A stretch of DNA of 64,000 nucleotides from Echinarachnius parma (lineage: Eukaryota; Echinodermata; Echinoidea; Clypeasteroida; Echinarachniidae), in the NCBI GenBank assembly GCA_037951105.1, contig JBAMJV010003035.1, forward strand, positions 57,501 through 121,500, in the 5' to 3' direction. The position numbers were made by a program, and so were the translations under genes. Below, in pieces: positions 56,694 to 64,000 of the stretch. Numbering within the stretch: the stretch's first letter is position 1; each line of letters starts with the position of its first letter. The notes under the pieces are model-generated. The model saw only the letters and a list, made by a program, of their open reading frames with translations. It ran no database searches and was not told the origin of the DNA.

Positions 56694-56789
56694 CTGAAGG
56701 GCCTGTCCAACCTTCTTGACCGATGGTGAGAGGAGATTGGCCAGAGAGCTCACCTTGACCAAGGACCGGTTGAGCTTGTTGCTAGAACC
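56694..56789 (-). CDS. RhoGEF exon, N-terminal regulatory SLANLLSP motif
   Basis: The 32 codons run GSSNKLNRSLVKVSSLANLL and SPSVKKVGQALQ. They match the R(V/S)TSLANL(I/L)(P/S)P...(F/G)GQ(T)(L/I)Q segment that precedes the DH domain in NET1 and ARHGEF3, a basic, Ser-rich region involved in localisation and phosphorylation in those proteins. The acceptor is CACTGCAG|GGT and the donor CAG|GTGAGC, phase 0 at both ends. It is an island of conserved coding sequence between introns of about 6 kb and 21 kb. Confidence 0.88.
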
Positions 56790-57321
56790 CTGCAGTGATA
56801 AAAACACACAAAAACAAGCAAATTAATATCATTAATCATAACATGACTAATAAAATCAGTTAATTATCATATCGACATGCATGGTGCGTAGGTGTTGTGG
56901 CCTGTTCTGCAAGGAAGTATTAACGGCTACATTTCTTTCACTCAAAGAGGATATGGATTCCAAAGCCAATCATTAAATTAAATCCCACTTTTCAAAATTT
57001 GAAGCATTTTCAATAATATACTTATTAGCGTGTTTACTATGTAGATTGTGTGTGATTTAATTACTACAACTGACCATCAATACTGACTAAAAGATCAGTC
57101 AGTAATCTAGCGATCACTAGTTTGCAAGTTTTTAAGTTTAGATATACTGAGCAAAATGTTGAAATTGGTAACCTGCTCCTTTTGAAATTCTGAAATCCCC
57201 ATCAGACTATAGCCCACTCGGTTCTCGTAAGCAACAGGTTAATCTAAATCATTCTACACATGTGAACCTAATATTACAGAATCTTTCTCAAAAGCGTAAG
57301 CACCACAATATAACTCCACAT

Positions 57322-57410
57322 TCAGGGCTCGTAATTAATACATGCCCACTGGCCCAAATGCCACTCAAAATTAGCTCTGGGCGGGCCGGGCCACCAAAAT
57401 TTAATGAATT
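57322..57410. repeat. GCCC-core repeat copy
   Basis: CAGGGCTCGTAATTAATACA at the start, then CCCACTGGCCC, GGGCGGGCCGGGCCACC and an A-rich end. Confidence 0.65.
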
Positions 57411-57554
57411 ATGTCAAAATCAACATAGGCAACCATACCACAATAAAAATGTGCTTCTTTGTTTGAGGCTACCAAATTCTGATTTTGTGCCACAAATATT
57501 TGAGAAATCTTGACTTTACTAGCCCAAATGGCCACAAGGAGAAAAAGTTAAAGA

Positions 57555-57714
57555 TTATGTTTGGGGATGCTCCACCACAGATCCACATTTTGAACTAGGC
57601 TTGTTTGTGCACACTGCATAGTAGTGAGCTAGCACGTGCATTATGCATCGCATGCAGGGTGTTCGCAAGATGGCGCCACGCTTCTGATAGACAAATCCAA
57701 ACTACCTTTAAATT
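57555..57714. mobile_element. MITE family 5, second copy
   Basis: It matches 9278-9437 (ATTTTGAACTAGGC, GCTAGCACGTGCATTATGCA, CAAGATGGCGCCACGC, AACTACCTTTAA). The right TTAA is kept; the left is degraded. Confidence 0.7.
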
Positions 57715-58164
57715 TTGAGCATTGTGACTTTGTATATATACTGTATGTATCACCCTTGCGTGATAATGTGTCCGCAGAGTTTCCTGAAGCAGGAAGGGGT
57801 CTGCGGTGGAAATGGTTCCTTCTACGTACGTTGGCATGTTTTTCTCCGGACTCCTTGTTTTGCACCATTGTCATACGGAACATCAGACGGAAGAAATACA
57901 GAGATAACATGGCTAAAAATTGCTAGGTACTTTTTCGAGCTGTTCATGTTGTTTATATTTAGATTTCAGAGGAGTTGTTGCTTCCTATGTACAGTACAAG
58001 TAGCAATGACGACCTCTTTACTTGAAGTTGAAATGTTATTGTTTTTCTCTTGGTGGGTGTTCATTTGACCTTCATGCTAATATCGGGTAACTTACATGGT
58101 TAACCATCAGAGTGCCTAATCAAATTGCAAGAATCCGCTTGACAAAAATAAGTGTTTTACATAC

Positions 58165-58490
58165 AGCAGTGGGAGTGTCATGGTATATTGGTTCAGGCCT
58201 TCGTCTTTCAATACGAGGGTCGTGGGTTTGATTCCAACCGCAGCATGTGTCCTTCAACAAGGTGTTTTATCCACAAAATGTTGCTGCTCTCAACCCAGGT
58301 GTAGTAAATGGGTACCTGGCACTCTTGCAGGAATGTATTCCTTGAAATGCTTGATGCGCTTGCTTGCAGGCAGCTCGACTACAGCCAGGGTAATATTATA
58401 CAGTGTACTGTACAGTATGATGCGCCTCGGAATAGAATTTCTAGATTGATGGCGCAATATAAATACTTGTCTATTATTATTATTATTAAA
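58165..58490 (+). mobile_element. tRNA-derived SINE, different subfamily
   Basis: Head with GGTATATTGGTTCAGGCC and B box GGGTTTGATTCC. The body GCTGCTCTCAACCCAGGTGT AG and AATGGGTACCTGGCA matches the central domain of the SINEs at 431 and 39940. The end is GGCGCAATATAAATAC plus (ATT)n. Confidence 0.88.
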
Positions 58491-60569
58491 TAAGTTAAAT
58501 AATCTTCTATTCATCTATTCAATGATTGATATAAAAAGAAGTGAACTGTCTATGATACATATTGTGTGCATCAAGGAACCAAACTTGTGAAAAAATACAC
58601 GGGTACCTGGGGTGATTTAGCATAAATATGCCCCCATAAATTTGCTTGGAGTCCAATTCTAAACAAAGTTTATAGTGCTAGTCTCCTTGTACATCCAACA
58701 AATATGTTTACATTTTCCCCCTGCAAGGAACAAATCAATAGATCTGATTCTGAATATTGTGCATAGAGTGCAATCTATCTGTGTTAAAAGAAATTAAATA
58801 GTTTAATTCAAAGAAAAGCCACAAAAAGTTCCTTGTGTAGAAAGTAATAAGAAGGGGGTAGAAAAGGTGTTTCAAAGTGTATGAGGAATAAAAGTTCTGT
58901 GCACATTGATTTCCATGATAAAAGTAGAAAAGTGTCCATACATATGTACAAACAAGAATGTAAGTACGAAAACCTACAACCAGTTTGTTAAATATGTTTG
59001 TTTCTACACCAATGCCAAGCAATAATTAATTTTAAATACAAAACACATATCTAATCAGCAGCAAAGGATGTTTCTCTTCCAAATGATCTTGGCAATTAAT
59101 TCATGTTTTCTTTCTCAATTCAAAGAGGATGTGGGAAGCAAAGGTTATGAAGGTAAGCTTAACTGACATCCGTCTTTGTTAGAAGTAATCCTAATTTGGG
59201 TTATTAAAAGTAGTTCTGGTACGAAAACAAGAAACCATTTTATCATTTGTATTCACCATGATAATAACTAACTTAATCTGTTTCTATTTTGAAGTGTATT
59301 GCTACATTTTATAGGAAACATTAAACAGAAGTATTGATAAATTTATAATACATCCTGTTGGTATTACAGCAAAGTAGATGTTATGTTGTCCAAGTGGATT
59401 TAAAATTAATGATAAAGAACTTAAAGAAGCCATGAAATAACAATATCAACCATTCTTTATACAAATTAATGTTTGAAGTGTTTTGTTGTCGGATATAAAG
59501 TACAGCATGATTATTGAATTGTCTAATTCTGATGGTTAATTTCAATTTTCTGTAACAAACCTTATTTTGGTTGAAGTTCTGGTTTGAAAACAAGAAATCA
59601 CTTATGAATAATATTTAACTTCATAATTATTAATCTCTTTCTATCTATTTTAAATTTAATTTCTACATTTGATTTAGGAAAATGCTCAACTTAATCATTT
59701 ATATCATTTATTGTTGTTAGTACTCCATGGATGATGGATGTTTAAAATAATATCTTTAATTAATGACTAAGAAGGGGAGTAGTTTCTTTTATTGTTTGTA
59801 CACTACGTCACACTAGTCCTATTAAACTGGTCAGTACCAGTGGTCAACCGGTGGCTACTAAACTAGCCATCGACCACAGAGGATGTGAATGATCAGACAG
59901 GGTTTAGCAGAGTGGGTCCTGCCCTAAAACAGGTGCTATCATTGCATACAACCTTGCAACTCCCTACAATCCATCTGTATATTAGACTGCAACCACAGAA
60001 TGAACTCTCACTGAGTGTACTAATTAATTGACACCTCTGTGTTTCCTGGGGATATTTGTGACCCGCTCTGACAAAATCAGACTCTTGTCAGCAAAAATCA
60101 AAATTGTGATTTTCCTTTTTTATACTAGTTGACAATACAAAATTTATCTTTAGTTTTCATTCAATATGTACATGTACACCATGAAAAATAGCTATGGTAC
60201 TTCACTTTTTTGCTGAAGTGTGGAAATAAATAACATACATGTATATTTGGATCTTCCAACATTAATTTAAGAAAGTTCTGCAAAACAAGTCCCTCATTTT
60301 ACCAGAGCCTCTTCCATATTTGCTGTGTAGATATATCAACCCTCTTTCTTCATGAAACTTTGATAGGCCATCACAAGAAAGAATTATATCAGCATTTAAT
60401 TTTATTTTGCCCTTTGTAAATTCTACACTGCAACCTTTATCAAATTGAATCAATTTACTTGACAAAATACACAGCCTTTTCCATGCACTGCATTATTCAA
60501 TGAAGTTTGCAATGCCTCAGATTCCAATATCAATGAGTATTTACTTGAAAACCAACTTGTACATTAACA
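58491..60569. other. Intronic AT-rich stretch, nothing recognised
   Basis: A weak internal similarity exists between 59180-59300 and 59520-59680 (ATTTTGG/TTGGGT...TTCTGGT..GAAAACAAGAAA), an old local duplication offset about 360 bp. No exon. Confidence 0.5.
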
Positions 60570-61648
60570 CAATGCTCAAAATTAGCATAGGCCCGATGGC
60601 CCGGGGCCACCAAAAATTGCTGTCTGGCCAGTAGAAAACTCATATTTCAAAGTTTGGTGGCCCGATCGGGCCAGCCAAAAAAATTTTTTTTAAAGATACC
60701 TGTCTAGGGCATGACAAGAGCTTGCTTTTAAATGTAGCATTCAGCAACTTATACCCTTTTCTCACATACAAAATATTGGACTAATTGGTTAGTTAAAAAG
60801 TTGCAAGTTAATTGAACAAGTAACACTGCTGCTAATGAATATTCATACATTCTTGAGCAGCAGTACTCATTTTCTAACCAGTTATAAAAAAAGTTTCATA
60901 TTAAAAATCGTTGTTAGTAATTTCAGTTATTTTGCATATTTTGCATATCTAATGAGCATCATCTGCTCATGAATATTCATATATTACTACTATATATCAC
61001 AATTTTAAAATATGATGACATAAATGGTACCCTGGGGTACCAAACGAATATCCGCCATTTTGTTTAATTATTATTTTTTTTTTTAGGGCTGTACCAGGGT
61101 ATAGCGTGCATACAATCGCGCGCTGCACTGCATACACAACGATTGTGCTTCGAGTGGACACAAGATGGCGCTACACAACGCGGTACCCCGGGGTACCGCG
61201 TGTGTCATCATATGTCTTTTGTCTAAGGTGTTCAGACAACACTGCACAGAATTTTGAGGTCAAATTGAATTTTCTCTTTTTCTACCATTTTTGTTTTGTC
61301 ACCTAGATCCTGACTATGTATGACTGGTGAAATTGTCACTCGTGTGTATTCAAGCGCTGTGCTTTTTGATGAAGACAATGAATAAAAAGACATGACACAC
61401 ACACATTCATCCTAATTCATGTTTATTTAATTCATCTTGTAAACAATGAAACAAAGGGGAATGAAAAATGAAAAGTATTGCCTAGTACCCTGAAACTATT
61501 CATATGGTTATTGTAATCATTTTACTTTTGTTTTTCCTTATTTTTTCGGGCCAGTAGTTTTTGGTTTCGGGTCACCAAATTTGGAAAAATACTAATTTTA
61601 CTGGCCCGACCGGGCCCCCAGCAAAAAAAAAGTTAATTTCGAGCATTG
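60570..61648. mobile_element. Non-autonomous element with GGCCCG cores, 1.08 kb
   Basis: Ends CAATGCTCAAAATTAGC and GTTAATTTCGAGCATTG are inverted repeats. Flanks ATTAACA and ATTTACA suggest a 7-8 bp target duplication. Subterminal palindromic cores (GGTGGCCCGATCGGGCCAG at 60656, CTGGCCCGACCGGGCCCC near 61600) lie on both sides. A 200-bp MITE is nested inside. Confidence 0.82.
61012..61211. mobile_element. MITE with GGTACCCCGGGGTACC motifs, copy 2, nested
   Basis: Ends ATGATGACA and TGTCATCAT, with GGTACCCTGGGGTACC and CGGTACCCCGGGGTACCG near either end and CACAAGATGGCGCTACACA between. 200 bp. Confidence 0.88.
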
Positions 61649-62816
61649 ATTTACATCTCAAAAAAGCTGCCAAGTTGCTTTTAGTTTCTACATTGTGACT
61701 CGGCTAAAACTCATTGAAAACAAATATGTGCTGGTAATTCAAAACTATTTTAGGGAATTAATCTCTACATGGGATCAGCTTTCCTTCTTGGGGGTGTACA
61801 TAGTCTCACAATATTAGGAAGTAAAATATGACAGTAAACAAATCAAATATAATGCAGACAGGGAAAAGAATACACGGGGGCGGATGGGCGAATTCGCCCC
61901 CGAAATGCCAAAAAGCCAACAAATGCCATAAAGAAGAAAAAACGGCCCCAATTTTTTTTTTTTGTGCATTTTTCGGCATTTTTCGAAATCGGCATGATCA
62001 GATCGTAATCAAATGCCAATCCATTGATCACTTACAGCATTAGAGCTTAATAGTAGCCCATAAAATTAGAAAAAAGAGCCCCGGAAATTTGTAGCCCCAA
62101 AAAAACTTCAATAAAATTAGATAGGTAGCCCCCGAAATAAAAATATTAATTTTTTCCCTGAATGCAGAACGTGCGCACCCTGGACTAAATAGTAAATACT
62201 AGTCATGCTTGGCCATAAGCCAATTAACACACCCTTTTTTAAAACGTGTAATATCAATGTCATATTCATTACTTGGGTGAAGAGATTCTGGAATCTTTCA
62301 AGTGGAAATTTGAAATAAAATTGTTTTAATTTCATTGTTGTGATATTTGAAACATTTTCATTCATATGAAATTAATTTTATTTGAACAAATTTGAAGTAC
62401 ATGTATATTTATGTATAATTTCCTTTTTATTTTCTTAGAGTATTTCTAAATAAATATTAGACATTTAAACCCCATTTTAAATTTTAAAATCTGCAAAACT
62501 GGCCTGGCTTATTTATGAAAGTGAGCATACAGATAACATCTCAGTAGATAAATTATCATGTTCAAAATGTGTCACGTAATGGAAAGTCACATTAAAAATA
62601 GTTTAAAGTGAACATGTGTGGTTAGTCTATTATCGCTCTGTAATATCATATGATGTACAAAGGGTTTGAAAGCCTATGAAATAAACATGGGATTACAACT
62701 AAAAATCAATTTTTATTTTAAATATGCCCTTTTTTTTTTAGTGTTCTATTTTTTTCGATAGAGAAATGTGTATCTTGACAAAATAAAAATAAACTTAAAC
62801 ATTCGAAGAAGAAGAC
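61649..62816. other. RhoGEF first-intron start region
   Basis: A GC-rich scrap at 61860-61905 (CGGGGGCGGATGGGCGAATT, CGCCCCCGAAATGCC) resembles the insert at 8700-8830. The rest is AT-rich with nothing recognised. Confidence 0.45.
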
Positions 62817-62936
62817 CTCACCGTCTTTGCGGGTGTGGGTTGGTACGAGTGATGGTAGCCGGTCCAGTAATGGGCGCTCACCGTCTTTGTGGGTGAGGGT
62901 TGGTACGAGTGATGGTAGCCGGTCCAGTAATGGGCA
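62817..62936. repeat. 60-bp tandem duplication, two copies, across an exon end
   Basis: Copies 62817-62876 and 62877-62936 differ at two positions. On the minus strand each copy contains codons AHYWTGYHHSYQP and a GTGAG donor, so the duplication doubles both 20 residues and the 5' splice site. Confidence 0.95.
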
Positions 62937-62995
62937 TATAGATCCCCGTTCCATGTTCCCCTCGCGGGGAAACAAAGCTTAGAACCGCACACCAT
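62822..62995 (-). CDS. NET1/ARHGEF3-like RhoGEF, candidate first coding exon
   Basis: An ATG at 62995-62993 in the context ATCATGG (A at -3, G at +4) opens 58 codons, MVCGSKLCFPARGTWNGDLY, AHYWTGYHHSYQPSPTKTVS, AHYWTGYHHSYQPTPAKT. These end in phase 0 at ACG|GTGAGG, and the next conserved exon also begins in phase 0. The second half is an in-frame 60-bp (20-codon) tandem duplication, and the first copy ends with its own good donor (GTGAGC), so a 38-codon version is possible. The N-terminus has no recognised homology, so the exon rests on start context, splice site, phase and location. A frame starting MERGSICPLL in the same exon is out of phase with the next exon. Confidence 0.5.
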
Positions 62996-63790
62996 GATCA
63001 ACAAGTATTTTCCTCTCCGCTCACTACCCCTCAACAGCAAAGAGCCAAACAGCAAACAACAAAGAGTCAAAGCCACAAAATGTATCCCGCAGCAAACACT
63101 CTCTTGTTAGCGAAGAGACAAGGAGTCAACTACTGTACGCTCACACCTTCTGGCGAGGATGACTAACAAGTCCTCAACTCCTCACAAGTCACTGGCATTC
63201 TTTATCTCGGAAGACATCTCTCTTCTCAGCATATCTAGGAACAAAGCGAGTCCCAACCAAACACCCTACATGTATGTCAGCCACTAGAGAGGGATATCTA
63301 CTACTTAAATCACACCCCTGCTCTCTTCCCCTTGGCAATGGACCAACTGTGTCCTAACAAATTGTACCTACAATGTAGTCAGCCACGAACAAATAGGTGA
63401 GCCTAAGCCACAGATATAGATAGATCTGTCCACTCACCTCCCAGCAATCATGCCCCAGCCCCTAATTTACATCAAAGTTTCCTTTGACAGTTGTAAGTGC
63501 AACAACATGTAGCTTTTGCTCCAGACTGATTGCATTTTTGTTTCTTGCAAGACAGCTTTGGGTGCCAACTACATGAACATATATATTTTTCACTTGACTC
63601 CCTTCTCCTCAGTCTCCCCATTCTCTCACTTCCTCTCTCCTTTACTTTTCATCTTTCCTCTCGCCTTCATCTCCCTTTCTGCCCCCTCCATTATCCTTCT
63701 CTCTAAATATTTCTTTCCCCTTTCTTTTGTTTAAATATATCTATAGACTGGTATAATATATCATAATAATAAAAACAACAAAATAAATAT
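62996..63790. other. Gap between the right-edge gene and the RhoGEF start
   Basis: This is probably the 5' untranslated region and promoter of the RhoGEF. The half nearest the gene (to about 63200) is moderately GC-rich with pyrimidine-rich stretches; the rest is C/T-rich on the plus strand (63600-63720). No TATA box, CpG island or other gene was recognised. Confidence 0.35.
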
Positions 63791-63791
63791 C

Positions 63792-63797
63792 TTTATT
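63792..63797 (-). terminator. Candidate poly(A) signal of the right-edge gene
   Basis: AATAAA on the minus strand, three bases beyond the TGA of the partial coding region. Confidence 0.4.
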
Positions 63798-63800
63798 CTG

Positions 63801-64000
63801 TCAATAACTATCTACTTGTGTAGCTCTAAGCTCTTTCACAAAACTTGTAAATATATTTTTGGCAAGATCTGGCCCCATTTGGACATCACTTTTCAAAATA
63901 TTGATAATGTCCTTCTTCCCAAATGCCCCCAAATTACCAAAAGTTGAATTTATTGTTTCATTTGTACCTTGAAATGTTTTTGCAGAATTGGCTCCTGATC
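63801..64000 (-). CDS. 3' end of an unrecognised gene (partial, runs off the window)
   Basis: Reading leftward from the window edge there are 65 open codons, SGANSAKTFQGTNETINSTF, GNLGAFGKKDIINILKSDVQ, MGPDLAKNIFTSFVKELRAT, QVDSY, then TGA (63803-63801). AATAAA (plus-strand TTTATT, 63792-63797) follows only a few bases after the stop. The close stop and poly(A) signal plus an open frame in AT-rich DNA support a real 3' coding end. I do not recognise the family. It could be an upstream host gene in the same orientation as the RhoGEF, or a repeat-borne frame. Confidence 0.5.
   Translation of the reverse strand, partial: SGANSAKTFQGTNETINSTFGNLGAFGKKDIINILKSDVQMGPDLAKNIFTSFVKELRATQVDSY

Larger units (their letters stand above)
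24771..62995 (-). other. NET1/ARHGEF3-type Rho guanine nucleotide exchange factor gene
   Basis: The gene encodes a Dbl-family exchange factor that activates RhoA-type GTPases, with an N-terminal regulatory region, a DH domain and a PH domain. Ten coding exons (62995 to 24771) plus an alternative first exon are in phase. Landmarks seen: SSLANLLSP, TKRRDSKLWSET, AIFELFQGEVDLVEDL (DH CR1), NQLAAKALLDQKKQD, SPFSRKLDLWNFLDVPRSRL, VKYPLLMKSIL (CR3) and CYQVYRQPIPV (PH). The order and spacing match vertebrate NET1 and ARHGEF3, from which this single gene cannot be told apart; it may be the pre-duplication orthologue. Expected length without the PH lesions is about 479 residues. The final two exons carry frame-changing insertions (see 29296 and 24771). 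Confidence 0.93.

Noticed and set aside
62718-62975. Frame MERGSICPLLDRLPSL in the first RhoGEF exon
   Set aside because: Its splice phase at ACG|GTGAGG does not match the next exon (it would meet TAG). The overlapping MVCGSKL frame has a good start context and the right phase.
1-64000. LTR, Polinton or other virus-derived elements
   Set aside because: I looked for long direct repeats, primer-binding sites and typical protein motifs and saw none. A profile search could still reveal small, old fragments.

Overview
This looks like a window from an animal nuclear genome. It is AT-rich, its genes have small spliced exons with GT..AG borders and kilobase-long introns, and tRNA-derived SINEs and very many short inverted-repeat DNA transposons (MITEs) fill the introns. 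The SINE body and the style of the repeats suggest a marine invertebrate deuterostome, probably an echinoderm. That placement is an inference and was not tested.

Layout. (1) About 0.77 to 20.2 kb, plus strand: the 3' part of an SLC6 sodium/chloride-dependent transporter of the GABA/taurine/creatine type. Nine coding exons (774 to 17486) join in phase without a break and encode about 363 residues, from TM5 to the C-terminus. The 5' exons lie left of the window. (2) About 20.9 to 63.0 kb, minus strand, tail to tail with the transporter: a NET1/ARHGEF3-type RhoGEF with a DH-PH core, coding exons from 62995 down to 24771, an alternative first exon near 37.4 kb and a first intron of more than 20 kb. 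(3) 63801 to 64000, minus strand: the last 65 codons of an unrecognised gene, followed at once by AATAAA.

The two main genes have no evident functional link. One is a plasma-membrane solute carrier and the other a RhoA exchange factor; they are simply convergent neighbours.

Main oddities. The transporter has decayed echoes of four of its own exons (TM7, TM9, TM10 and TM12 regions), each within about 160-260 bases upstream of the working exon. Its stop codon sits at the target site of a MITE. The RhoGEF's PH-domain exons carry a 13-bp tandem duplication and two 1-bp insertions (+15 in total). Allowing for them gives an ungapped PH-domain match ending in a class I PDZ ligand (ETSV), like the ETLV end of NET1. 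Its first exon ends in a 60-bp tandem duplication that doubles the 5' splice site. The introns hold at least six families of TTAA-flanked MITEs with AGGG...CCCT ends, several hAT-like non-autonomous elements with 8-bp target duplications, foldback elements, nested insertions and degenerate satellites.

I found no CRISPR array, operon, rRNA, recognisable retrovirus-like or Polinton element, or toxin gene. Many long open frames in the window come from simple repeats (for example 5.0-5.5, 20.3-20.6 and 37.1-37.3 kb) and are not genes.
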